Source of the DNA: Anaerosolibacter carboniphilus
GTDB lineage: Bacteria > Bacillota > Clostridia > Peptostreptococcales > Thermotaleaceae
Length of the DNA stretch: 64,000 nt
Direction: 5' to 3'
NCBI RefSeq assembly: GCF_014205875.1
Contig: NZ_JACHEN010000010.1
Coordinates: forward strand, 62,001 to 126,000
A model generated the notes under the pieces. It had not been told where the DNA came from. It ran no database searches and saw only the letters and a list, made by a program, of their open reading frames with translations. A program made the translations under genes and the position numbers. Shown one piece after another: positions 8,730 to 16,781 of the stretch (position 1 is the first letter of the stretch; the number at the start of each line of letters is the position of its first letter).

Positions 8730-8870
8730 AGGATCTGACAGGTGGATTGTATTCACCTGGAGGACTACAATGCAAGAACTAATTGCAAGGAAAATTCTGA
8801 GCAAAAGGTGAGAGGGTGATTATTGTGATGAAATCATAACTTTCCTTACCTTGGGAAGTTTTTTGTTTTT
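8730..8870 (+). ncRNA. Structured leader with pseudoknot and terminator before hydrogenase maturation genes
   Basis: Transcribed leader of about 140 bases. CAGGTG (8739-8744) pairs with CACCTG (8754-8759); six bases of the 9-base loop, ATTGTA (8746-8751), can pair with TACAAT (8766-8771), giving an H-type pseudoknot. A small TGCAA/TTGCA hairpin follows (8771-8787). AACTTTCC (8838-8845) and GGGAAGTT (8853-8860) form a terminator stem followed by TTTTGTTTTT. AAGGTGAG (8805-8812) can instead pair with CTTACCTT (8845-8852) in the terminator loop, a possible antiterminator. It matches no riboswitch class I can recall. A translated 13-codon frame lies within it, so attenuation by a leader peptide is an alternative. 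Confidence 0.6.
8770..8811 (+). CDS. Possible 13-residue leader peptide
   Basis: ATG at 8770 follows GGAGG (8759-8763) with six bases between, an excellent ribosome site, and encodes MQELIARKILSKR before TGA. The stop codon falls inside the proposed antiterminator strand (8805-8812), so ribosome position could decide whether the terminator at 8838-8870 forms. The frame also overlaps the pseudoknot strand at 8766-8771. No run of a single amino acid is present that would point to a classic amino-acid attenuator. Whether it is translated is unknown. Confidence 0.4.
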   Translation: MQELIARKILSKR

Positions 8871-8893
8871 TGTAGAGGGGAGTATTGTGTGAA

Positions 8894-9139
8894 ATGGAGA
8901 AGCGAATTGGTGTGGTTGCTGTGATTGTAGAAGACAAAGAAAGTGTTGAACAGGTCAATAAGCTGTTGAGTACTTATGGTGAAATCATAGTGGGAAGAAT
9001 GGGGATTCCCTACAAGGAAAAGCATGTAAATGTCATCTCTATTATTGTGGATGGAACAACCGATGATATCGGTGGATTGACAGGTAAATTAGGTAGGCTA
9101 AGAGGCGTGACCGTAAAAAGTGCATTAACTCAAAAATAG
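8894..9139 (+). CDS. TM1266-family iron-only hydrogenase system regulator
   Basis: An 81-residue protein with a ferredoxin-like (ACT/NikR C-terminal-like) alpha-beta pattern and the family's opening, KRIGVVAVIVEDKESVEQVN, with a central GRMGIPY block near residue 35 and VISIIVDG near 53. The family is named for its constant linkage to hydEFG and is annotated as a putative regulator; its ligand is not known to me. ATG 8894 is chosen, about 11 bases after GGGGAG; the TTG at 8885 is too close to that site. It is the first gene of the maturation operon, 12 bases ahead of hydG. Confidence 0.85.
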   Translation: MEKRIGVVAVIVEDKESVEQVNKLLSTYGEIIVGRMGIPYKEKHVNVISIIVDGTTDDIGGLTGKLGRLRGVTVKSALTQK

Positions 9140-9150
9140 GAGGAAGAAGA

Positions 9151-10524
9151 ATGGATACATATCAAATCATTCAAGAAGATCAAATAGAAGCATTGTTAGA
9201 AGAGGGAAAGAAAGCAACGAAAGAAGAAGTATTGGAGATTATCGAAAAGGCTAGGGATTGCTATGGATTAAGCTTGGAAGAAGCCGCTATACTGCTGCAA
9301 ACTGAGGATGATGACATATTAGCCAATCTGTTTGATGCCGCAAGATATATCAAAGATAAGATTTATGGAAATCGCATTGTTATTTTTGCTCCTTTATACA
9401 CAAGTAATGAATGTACCAACAATTGTCTGTACTGTGGCTTTCGCGTAGCCAATAAACAGCTTCATAGAAGAACGCTGAATGTTGAAGAAATTGTTCATGA
9501 GGCGCAAGCCATCGAAAAACAAGGACACAAAAGAGTTTTGATGGTCTGTGGAGAAGACCCAAGAAAGACGCATATCAATCATATTGTGGATGCAGTAAAA
9601 GCGGTTTATCAGGGTGCAGATATAAGGAGAATCAATGTAAATGCAGCACCCATGCCTGTGGAAGACTTCAAAAAGCTAAAAGAGGCAGGAATTGGAACAT
9701 TCCAGATCTTCCAGGAGACGTATCACCGGGAAACCTATAAAAAAATGCATCCATCTGGTTCTAAATCAGATTATGATTATCGCTTGACTGCCATCGAGCG
9801 GGCCCTGGAAGCAGGCATTGATGATTTCGGTATCGGGGTATTGTTAGGATTATACGATTACCGGTTTGATGTATTGGCTACTTTAATGCATGCTCAATAT
9901 ATGGACGAACGCTATAGCGTAGGGCCCCATACCATTTCTATACCAAGACTTAGACCCGCATTGGATGCAGCATTGAGTGAAACCCCTTATCCTGTATCTG
10001 ACAAAGATTTCAAAAAAATTGTGGCGGTATATCGATTGACAGTTCCTTACACTGGGATTATTTTATCCACTAGAGAAAGGGCTGAACTAAGGGATGAGCT
10101 ATTGAACCTAGGTGTTTCTCAAATCTCTGCAGGTTCAAAGACCAACCCTGGGGGATATGAGGAAGATGACCGAGAAGCAACGCAGTTTGAAACCAGTGAT
10201 GAACGTTCTCTTGATGAGATGTTGCAAGTGGTTTGTGAGCAGGGACATCTGCCTAGTTTTTGTACAGCCTGTTATCGGGCGAATCGAACTGGGGCGGCTT
10301 TTATGGAACTGGCAAAAGATGCCCACATCCATGAATTTTGTCAACCTAACGCCATACTAACCTTTAAGGAAAACTTGGTTCATTTTGGATCAGAAGAAAC
10401 CAAGGCAAAGGGTGAAAAAATGATCGCTCAAGAACTGGAAAAGATTGAAGATGAGAAAGTGAAAAAGGAAACCCAGGAACGTTTGAAGCGAATTGAAAAA
10501 GGCGAACGGGATCTGTATTTCTAA
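9151..10524 (+). CDS. hydG: H-cluster maturase HydG (tyrosine lyase)
   Basis: Radical-SAM enzyme that cleaves tyrosine to supply CO and cyanide, as an iron synthon, for the [2Fe] subcluster of the hydrogenase. The 457 residues match the family. The SAM cluster motif is CTNNCLYCGF near residue 88; the C-terminal auxiliary cluster motif, CTAC and then 22 residues to the next Cys (EFCQPNA), is near residues 370-400 and sets HydG apart from ThiH. AGGAGG lies seven bases before ATG. It is the second gene of the operon; the hydrogenase it would mature is encoded just upstream. Confidence 0.96.
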   Translation: MDTYQIIQEDQIEALLEEGKKATKEEVLEIIEKARDCYGLSLEEAAILLQTEDDDILANLFDAARYIKDKIYGNRIVIFAPLYTSNECTNNCLYCGFRVANKQLHRRTLNVEEIVHEAQAIEKQGHKRVLMVCGEDPRKTHINHIVDAVKAVYQGADIRRINVNAAPMPVEDFKKLKEAGIGTFQIFQETYHRETYKKMHPSGSKSDYDYRLTAIERALEAGIDDFGIGVLLGLYDYRFDVLATLMHAQYMDERYSVGPHTISIPRLRPALDAALSETPYPVSDKDFKKIVAVYRLTVPYTGIILSTRERAELRDELLNLGVSQISAGSKTNPGGYEEDDREATQFETSDERSLDEMLQVVCEQGHLPSFCTACYRANRTGAAFMELAKDAHIHEFCQPNAILTFKENLVHFGSEETKAKGEKMIAQELEKIEDEKVKKETQERLKRIEKGERDLYF

Positions 10525-10540
10525 GAGAGAGCCGTTATCA

Positions 10541-10640
10541 GATGTAGGCCCTCGTCGTTCCGAATAAGGACTAGTAGGAGACGACCTATGTGTCGTTCTG
10601 AATATCAATCGGGTAGACCCATAGGTTTGCCCCTACGAAA
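10541..10640. repeat. GTAGG-type intergenic hairpin repeat
   Basis: The gap between hydG and hydE holds two tandem hairpins inside GTAGG (10574-10578) and CCTAC (10632-10636) ends. One is built on AGACGAC with GTCGTTCT, the other on GGGTAGACC with GGTTTGCCC. A related fragment, also opening with GTAGG and with a GACGACC core, occurs near 47671. This looks like a small non-coding dispersed repeat. It could also act as an mRNA element within the operon. Confidence 0.5.
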
Positions 10641-10674
10641 GTACAATTGGGATAAAAAACACTGGAGGATATCA

Positions 10675-12009
10675 ATGGAGAACAAGGAGATAAAGCACTA
10701 TCTGATTATGGCAGGATCAACCAATCATATGCTGCGGGGAGACAAACTGTTAAAGGACGAAGGTATTGAAACGGCCCTTGTGCCTGCGCCATCAGAGTAT
10801 GGTTCTGTATGTGCCATTGCCATTCGAGTAAATGTGGAAGAGCGGGAGAGGGCAGAAAAATATCTTTTAGACCATAATATTACCATTCAAGGAATCTATC
10901 CAGACAAACCGAAGAAATTATCGGGACTAGTGGAAAAGCTGATGGATTCTGTACTGTCAGAAGATTTTATCGGCGTCATGAAGAAAATTGAAGAAGGGCA
11001 AGATTTAGCCTTTGAGGATATCGTGCTGCTTCTTAAAACGGAGAGAAAGGCTGAGTTAGACGCCTTGTTTGCTGCTGCGGATCGCATGCGAAAGGAAATC
11101 ATCGGAGATGTGGTGGATATTCGGGGCGCTATAGAGTTTTCAAATATTTGTAGAAAGGATTGCAAATATTGTGGTATTCGAGCAACATTACCAGAACTAG
11201 AACGCTATCGTATGGATGAAGATGAGATTATGGAAATCGTCCATGAGCTTCATCAAATGGGACTCCAAACAGTCATCCTGCAGTCAGGGGAAGACCTGTG
11301 GTGGACCCCAGTTAAAATTGTCCAGCTGATTCGACGAATCAAAGTTGAAACAGGTATGCGCATTACGCTGAGCATTGGAGAACGGCCAAGGGAAGAATAT
11401 GAATTATATAAAGAGGTTGGCGCAAATAACTTTCTACTAAAGATCGAAACGACCAATCGTGAGATTTTTGAGTTTATCCATCCCGATGATGATTATGATC
11501 ATCGTATAGAATGCTCCAAGTGGTTAAGAGAGCTAGGCTATATTAACGGTTCTGGATGTATCATTGGATTACCAGGGCAAAGACCTGAAGATATTGCCCG
11601 GGACATTCTCTTCTTTAAAGATATGGGAATCAATATGATCGGTATTGGACCCTTCTTGCCAGCAAAGGGAACCCCTTTTGAGAAATACCCTGCGGGCAGC
11701 GTAGATATGACATTAAAAGCAGTGGCTGTGACGAGAATTGTGTGCAAAAGGGTTTATATACCTGCAACGACGGCATTGGCCTCTTTAGATCCAGATGGTC
11801 AGACAAAAGCATTGCAGTCTGGTGCCAACACCATTATGTTGATCAATACGCCGGCGAAATATAGATACAATTATCAAATTTACAGTCAGAAGAACATGAT
11901 AGATTTGGAGGCTGCGTTTAGGGCCATTGAAGAAGCAGGAAGAAAGCTGCCGCCATATTTAAGAGTAACAAAGGAGGGATTGAAGGATGCAGGAAACACC
12001 GAGAAGTAA
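10675..12009 (+). CDS. hydE: H-cluster maturase HydE fused to an N-terminal DUF3343-like domain
   Basis: Radical-SAM enzyme that helps build the dithiomethylamine bridge of the H-cluster. The C-terminal ~355 residues are HydE: IRGAIEFSNICRKDCKYCGIR with the CxxxCxxC motif near residue 155, RYRMDEDEI, the GSGCIIGLPGQ block and the GPFLPAKGTPF block. The first ~85 residues are extra. They resemble DUF3343, a small domain described as a putative Se/S carrier, with LVPAPSEYGSVCAIAIR near residue 40 where the family keeps its Cys. ATG 10675 follows GGAGG by six bases; the longer frame to 10588 runs into repeat sequence. The gene overlaps hydF by 23 bases. Confidence 0.93.
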   Translation: MENKEIKHYLIMAGSTNHMLRGDKLLKDEGIETALVPAPSEYGSVCAIAIRVNVEERERAEKYLLDHNITIQGIYPDKPKKLSGLVEKLMDSVLSEDFIGVMKKIEEGQDLAFEDIVLLLKTERKAELDALFAAADRMRKEIIGDVVDIRGAIEFSNICRKDCKYCGIRATLPELERYRMDEDEIMEIVHELHQMGLQTVILQSGEDLWWTPVKIVQLIRRIKVETGMRITLSIGERPREEYELYKEVGANNFLLKIETTNREIFEFIHPDDDYDHRIECSKWLRELGYINGSGCIIGLPGQRPEDIARDILFFKDMGINMIGIGPFLPAKGTPFEKYPAGSVDMTLKAVAVTRIVCKRVYIPATTALASLDPDGQTKALQSGANTIMLINTPAKYRYNYQIYSQKNMIDLEAAFRAIEEAGRKLPPYLRVTKEGLKDAGNTEK

Positions 12010-13219
12010 TCGACTTCATATCGCTATTTTTGGAAAGCGGAACGCAGGAAAATCAAGCTTGATCAATGCCCTAACAAAACAGGATATTGCATTGGTGTCA
12101 GAGGTAGCAGGAACCACCACAGACCCGGTCTATAAATCCATGGAGATTTTACCCATTGGACCTGTGGTGATTATTGATACAGCTGGAATCGATGATGAAG
12201 GTATTCTAGGAGAGCTAAGGATTAAAAAAACCTATAAGGTGTTAAATAAAACAGAGCTAGCTGTTTTGGTAGTAAGCGGCAAGCAGGGAATTACTGATTT
12301 CGATCGAGAGATCATCAGCAGAGTAAGGGAGAAGAAGATTCCTTTGGTAGGTGTTGTAAACAAGGTTGACACGGAAGATATAGAGGACGCCATCATAGAA
12401 AACTGGCAAAAGACATATAACCTGCCTTTTGTAAAGGTAAGTGCCTTGAATGGTGAAGGGATCGAAGCATTGAAGCAGCTCATGATTGATAATGCAAACA
12501 TTGAGAAGCAAGAAAAGGTGATTGTGGGAGATTTGATCGAGGCTAATGACTTTGTGGTTCTTGTGACACCGATTGATAAGGCAGCTCCAAAGGGCAGAAT
12601 GATTCTTCCCCAGCAGCAAACCATTCGAGACGTGATTGATCATGGTGCTATTTCCATTGTTACAAGGGAAACAGAGCTAGCAGAAACCTTGAAAAGCCTA
12701 GGAAAGAAGCCGAAACTGGTCATTACGGATTCCCAAGCCTTTGTAAGGGTCAACGAAGATACACCCAAAGATATTGCCTTAACTTCTTTTTCGATTTTAT
12801 TTGCTAGATATAAGGGAGATTTAGAGGAATTGGTGATGGGTGCTAAGAGAATCAAATCCCTGAAGCCCGGTGACCATGTATTGATCTGTGAAGGATGTAC
12901 CCATCATAGGCAAGAGGGGGATATTGGTAAGGATAAAATTCCAAAATGGATCGAGACGATGGTGGGCGGCCCATTGCATTTCGAATGGACATCGGGGACC
13001 TATTATCCAGAATCTGATGAAATGAAAAGGTTTGATCTGATCATCCACTGTGGAGGCTGCATGTTGAATCCAAAAGAAATGGAGTTTCGAATCAATCAAG
13101 CCATTTACAATGAAACCCCTATTGTGAATTATGGGGTTTTGATCGGTTATATCACAGGGGTATTGGAACGGGCCTTAGAGCCTTTTCCAGAAGTAAAAAG
13201 AATGTTTTTGGAAGAATAA
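11987..13219 (+). CDS. hydF: H-cluster maturation GTPase HydF
   Basis: Scaffold GTPase (410 residues) that receives the [2Fe] precursor from HydE/HydG and delivers it to the hydrogenase. The GTPase domain shows G1 GKRNAGKSS near residue 16, the TTTDP switch near 42, DTAGIDD (G3) near 64 and NKVD (G4) near 126. A dimerisation domain follows. The C-terminal cluster domain carries CTHH (C-x-H) near residue 302 and HCGGC near 352, the HydF cluster motif. ATG 11987 follows AAGGAGG within the end of hydE. It is the last gene of the operon; its stop codon is inside the terminator stem. Confidence 0.96.
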   Translation: MQETPRSNRLHIAIFGKRNAGKSSLINALTKQDIALVSEVAGTTTDPVYKSMEILPIGPVVIIDTAGIDDEGILGELRIKKTYKVLNKTELAVLVVSGKQGITDFDREIISRVREKKIPLVGVVNKVDTEDIEDAIIENWQKTYNLPFVKVSALNGEGIEALKQLMIDNANIEKQEKVIVGDLIEANDFVVLVTPIDKAAPKGRMILPQQQTIRDVIDHGAISIVTRETELAETLKSLGKKPKLVITDSQAFVRVNEDTPKDIALTSFSILFARYKGDLEELVMGAKRIKSLKPGDHVLICEGCTHHRQEGDIGKDKIPKWIETMVGGPLHFEWTSGTYYPESDEMKRFDLIIHCGGCMLNPKEMEFRINQAIYNETPIVNYGVLIGYITGVLERALEPFPEVKRMFLEE

Positions 13220-13262
13220 TGAAGGAGCAGCTTCTATGCGTTGAAGCTGCTCCTTCATTATT
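13215..13262 (+). terminator. Intrinsic terminator of the maturation operon
   Basis: A 20-bp perfect stem (13215-13234 with 13243-13262) and an 8-base loop, followed by CTTTT. The hydF stop codon sits in the left arm. Confidence 0.92.
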
Positions 13263-13277
13263 CTTTTAAAAAAGTGT

Positions 13278-13350
13278 TTTACAATTCTAACAATTATGAT
13301 AAAATAAAACAAATTGGAAACGTTTCCAGTAACGTTTCCGAAAACGTTAC
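13278..13350 (+). promoter_or_regulatory. Promoter and LacI-type operators of the maltodextrin regulon
   Basis: TTTACA (13278-13283), 16 bases and TAAAAT (13300-13305) form a likely promoter. Just downstream are a perfect 12-bp palindrome, GGAAACGTTTCC (13316-13327), and an inverted repeat of GTAACGTT (13329-13336) with AACGTTAC (13343-13350). Both have the central CG of LacI/CcpA-family sites. They lie immediately before the LacI-type gene, which points to autoregulation. CcpA could bind as well. Confidence 0.75.
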
Positions 13351-13367
13351 CAGTCGGAGGAAGAAGA

Positions 13368-14384
13368 ATGGCAAATGCAAATATTAAAGATATTGCTGAG
13401 ATCGCAGGGGTCGCAATAAGCACAGTTTCGAGGGTTTTAAACAATCATCCCGATGTAAAGGATGAAACGCGAAAAAGAGTATTAGAAATTATTGAAGAAC
13501 ATAATTATATACCAAATAATAGCGCAAGGAATTTGAAAAAAACGAATTCCAATGATATAGGAGTTTTGGTAAAGGGTATCTATAACCCCTTTTTTGCTAA
13601 GATTATTCAATCGATTGAGGAAGAAATAGATGCCCATGGCTATACGATGATTCTTCACTATAATGATGATAATGCAAATGATGTTGAAGCTGCCATTGAG
13701 TTAATCCTAGAAAAGAAGTTGATAGGCTTAATTTGTCTGGGGGGGAATTTTAGCAATTTGAACCTAGAGCAGTTTTCAGAACTGGAAATTCCTATCATTT
13801 TAGCATCAACGGATATGGAAGAGCAACAGAAACTAGATTTTTTTTCAAGTGTCACCATAGAGAATGAGAAAGCGGCTTACGATGCGGTAGCCTATCTATG
13901 CAACTTAGGCCATAGGAGAATTGGCATCATCACCACTGGCGAAGAAGATCAATGTATCGGAAATCTGAGGATGAAAGGATATAAGAGAGCATTGAAACAA
14001 TACGGTATTCCTTATGACGATCGTTTATTTGAAATAGGAGAATATACTTTTGAATCGGGTTTTCATGCGATGAATAAACTTTTAGACAAAGGCCAGGATT
14101 TTTCAGCTGTATTCATCACATCGGACATCATGGCGATCGGAGCTTCCAAGGCCATTCTAAGCAGAGGAATGAGAATTCCTGAGGATATTTCAGTGGTAGG
14201 GTTTGACGGCATCGACTTTGCGAGGTTTTTTCATCCATCCATTACTACTGTGAATCAGCCAGGAGAGTATATGGGAAAGAAAAGCGCAGAAATTCTATTT
14301 GATATGATCAAGAAGAAAAAAGGACATCAGCATATCATTTTAAGGACCGAACTGCTGGAAGGAGAATCCTGCAAAAAATTATAG
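13368..14384 (+). CDS. LacI-family transcriptional regulator of the maltodextrin operon
   Basis: A 338-residue repressor. The N-terminal helix-turn-helix reads IKDIAEIAGVAISTVSRVLNN near residues 5-25, followed by the hinge region and a periplasmic-binding-protein-like effector domain (DIGVLVKGIYNPFF near 62; SVVGFDGIDFARF near 270). ATG 13368 is chosen because GGAGG lies just ahead; the frame extends to 13314 only through the operator palindromes. Operators in front of it and the maltodextrin transport genes behind it suggest that it responds to maltose or maltodextrin. Confidence 0.9.
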   Translation: MANANIKDIAEIAGVAISTVSRVLNNHPDVKDETRKRVLEIIEEHNYIPNNSARNLKKTNSNDIGVLVKGIYNPFFAKIIQSIEEEIDAHGYTMILHYNDDNANDVEAAIELILEKKLIGLICLGGNFSNLNLEQFSELEIPIILASTDMEEQQKLDFFSSVTIENEKAAYDAVAYLCNLGHRRIGIITTGEEDQCIGNLRMKGYKRALKQYGIPYDDRLFEIGEYTFESGFHAMNKLLDKGQDFSAVFITSDIMAIGASKAILSRGMRIPEDISVVGFDGIDFARFFHPSITTVNQPGEYMGKKSAEILFDMIKKKKGHQHIILRTELLEGESCKKL

Positions 14385-14470
14385 ATAGGAGGGATAGAAA
14401 TGTCATATCTTTGATTATGACAGTGAAGTAAATCTAAGCCTATAAGAAACGAAATTAAAGGGGGATTACA

Positions 14471-15823
14471 ATGAAAAAGTCTAAAAGAATCATGGCCATA
14501 GGAATGATGCTCATCTTCATTCTATCAACATTTCTGTTAGCTGCCTGCACGCCACAACAACCAGCACCACCAGCAGGAACGGAGCCACAAGGGGAAGAGA
14601 AAGAGCCAGTTACAATTGATATATTCCAGTTTAAGGTTGAAATTGCAAAAGAATTAGAAGAGGCTGCCAAAGCCTACATGAGTGAGAATCAACATGTAAC
14701 CATCAATATTCAGACTGTTGGTGGTGGAGATGATTATGGTGCGGCCTTAAGGGCGAAAATTCAGTCTGGAGCAGAACCGGATATCTTTAATATCGGTGGG
14801 CCACAAGATGTAGAGGATTGGAAGTCCAGACTTGAAGATTTGTCTGATCAACCTTGGGTAAATCAAGCCCTTGAAGGAGTATTGTCAGGGGTGACAGTAG
14901 ATGGAAAGACCTATGCCCTGCCCTTTGCTGTAGAGGGATATGGATTTGTATACAACAAGGCAATCTTTGAAGCAGCAGGTATTGATGGATCAAAGATTAC
15001 AGATTATGCAGGTCTGGAAGCTGCAGTAAAAACGCTAGATGATAAAATAAAGGCGGGAGAGTTAAAAGAGAAATTCCCTAACCTTGTTGCTGTTTTCGAT
15101 TTACCAGCCAGGGAAACATGGGTTACAGGGCTCCACGCGTCCAATACAGCTCTTTCTCAAGAGTTTGCAAGCTCGCTGGATGCATTTGCAGCCAAAACTG
15201 TGGAATTCAAGCATGCAGAGGCCTTGAAGAATTTGATCGATTTACAAGCAAACTACTCTCCAAATGCAAAAACAAAGGCCAAGTTAAATGCAGTGGATTA
15301 TGCCACCCAGGTGGATGAAGGAATTGCCATTGAACGGGTGGCCATCATTCAACAAGGCAATTGGATCTACAATGGTGTAAAGAGTGTTGATGAAGAAGTC
15401 GCGAATAATTTAGACATCCTACCGATGCCGATAAAGGGTGTAAAAGAAGATTCCATACCGCTTGGTGTGCCAATGTATTGGGCTGTTAATGACAAAGGAA
15501 CTGATGCGGAAAAGGCAGCTGCGAAGGATTTCTTAAACTGGCTTTACACATCTGAAAAGGGAAAAGACTACATTGTAAATAAATTCTTCTTTATACCACC
15601 ACTAAAAGGTTTTGAAAACCTAGAACCCAAAGACTCACTCGGGCAAGCAGTGAAGCGATATGCAGAAGCAGGAAAGACAATGCCATGGGTATTCATGGGT
15701 TATCCTACAGGATGGGGTATGGATGTATTGGGCGTAGAAATTCAGAAGTACTTATCTGGAGAAATCAAGTGGGAAGATGTTGTGAAGAATTCCAAGGCCC
15801 AGTGGGAGGAAATGAGAAAATAG
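14471..15823 (+). CDS. Maltodextrin-type ABC transporter substrate-binding lipoprotein
   Basis: Family 1 extracellular binding protein, 450 residues. The signal peptide ends in the lipobox LLAACT (Cys near residue 25), so it is a membrane-anchored lipoprotein. A proline-rich linker follows, then the two-lobed fold with DIFNIGGPQDVEDW near 100 and YALPFAVEGYGFVYN near 150, typical of MalE-like proteins. It sits directly upstream of two permease genes and the maltodextrin enzymes, so maltodextrin is the most likely ligand. It is preceded by GGGGGAT before ATG. Confidence 0.92.
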   Translation: MKKSKRIMAIGMMLIFILSTFLLAACTPQQPAPPAGTEPQGEEKEPVTIDIFQFKVEIAKELEEAAKAYMSENQHVTINIQTVGGGDDYGAALRAKIQSGAEPDIFNIGGPQDVEDWKSRLEDLSDQPWVNQALEGVLSGVTVDGKTYALPFAVEGYGFVYNKAIFEAAGIDGSKITDYAGLEAAVKTLDDKIKAGELKEKFPNLVAVFDLPARETWVTGLHASNTALSQEFASSLDAFAAKTVEFKHAEALKNLIDLQANYSPNAKTKAKLNAVDYATQVDEGIAIERVAIIQQGNWIYNGVKSVDEEVANNLDILPMPIKGVKEDSIPLGVPMYWAVNDKGTDAEKAAAKDFLNWLYTSEKGKDYIVNKFFFIPPLKGFENLEPKDSLGQAVKRYAEAGKTMPWVFMGYPTGWGMDVLGVEIQKYLSGEIKWEDVVKNSKAQWEEMRK

Positions 15824-15914
15824 GTTTTGATAGAGACTGGGGAGGGACCATTGCCCTCCTCAATTTTCTAGAAGTGATTTTGTCTTGAGTGGATTAAGGT
15901 ACTAGGAGGATATT

Positions 15915-16781
15915 ATGAAGAAATCAAGACTTTGGTTTGGCTTTTTCGTTGGACCAATCCTAATTGCCTTCTTAATGGTTGTCATTATACCCGCTCTATT
16001 GGGAATTTACTATTCATTTACCGATTGGAATGGGATCGAAAATAACGCATCCTGGGTAGGTTTGGGTAATTATATTGAAATTCTCACAAAAGATCCAGAT
16101 TTTTTACAGGCTTTCCTATTTACAACAAAATTTGCTTTTGTATCCGTGATTACAATCAATATCATGGGTTTTGGACTGGCCTTGCTGGTAACGAAGGGAA
16201 TGAAAATCAGCAATATCCTGAGAAGTATTTTCTTTATGCCAAATCTTATTGGAGGACTTATATTAGGATTTATCTGGCAGTTTATTTTTACGAAAGCATT
16301 AGATTCCATTGGGAGCAAGATGGGAATAAGCTTCTTACAGGGGTGGCTATCCACACCAGAAACAGGCTTCTGGGGACTGGTGATCTTAATGTCATGGCAG
16401 TTGGCAGGATACATGATGGTTATTTATATCGCTGCCCTACAAAGCATTCCTGAGTCCTTAAAGGAAGCTGCAGAAATTGACGGAGCCAATGGACTCCATC
16501 GGTTAATTCATATTACCATCCCTTTGGTAGCACCTGCATTTACAGTGGGCCTTTTTTTGACACTGTCGAATTCTTTTAAGCTATTCGACCAAAATTTATC
16601 CCTGACAAATGGAGGTCCCTTCAATGCAACACAAATGCTGGCATTAAATATCTATAAGTCAGCTTTTGTATTTAATAAATTGGGGCTTGCCCAGGCAAAG
16701 GCAGTCATTTTTCTATTTACCGTCGCCGTTATTACACTGACCCAATTGAGTTATAGCAAAGATAGGGAGGTAGAAATGTAA
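15915..16781 (+). CDS. Sugar ABC transporter permease (MalF-like)
   Basis: Inner-membrane permease of 288 residues with about six hydrophobic spans. The EAA loop that docks the ATPase reads EAAEIDGANGLHRLIHITIPL near residue 188. It lacks the large periplasmic loop of E. coli MalF, as is usual in Firmicutes. AGGAGG precedes the ATG, and the stop overlaps the start of the second permease by one base (ATG of the next gene at the TAATG junction). Confidence 0.93.
   Translation: MKKSRLWFGFFVGPILIAFLMVVIIPALLGIYYSFTDWNGIENNASWVGLGNYIEILTKDPDFLQAFLFTTKFAFVSVITINIMGFGLALLVTKGMKISNILRSIFFMPNLIGGLILGFIWQFIFTKALDSIGSKMGISFLQGWLSTPETGFWGLVILMSWQLAGYMMVIYIAALQSIPESLKEAAEIDGANGLHRLIHITIPLVAPAFTVGLFLTLSNSFKLFDQNLSLTNGGPFNATQMLALNIYKSAFVFNKLGLAQAKAVIFLFTVAVITLTQLSYSKDREVEM

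Noticed and set aside
10588..10674. An N-terminal extension of HydE
   Set aside because: It reads through the GTAGG repeat; the ATG at 10675 has a well-placed GGAGG.
13316..13327. A pure CcpA cre site
   Set aside because: The palindrome is also a good generic LacI-family operator and sits ahead of a local LacI gene; CcpA binding is possible but cannot be chosen from sequence alone.
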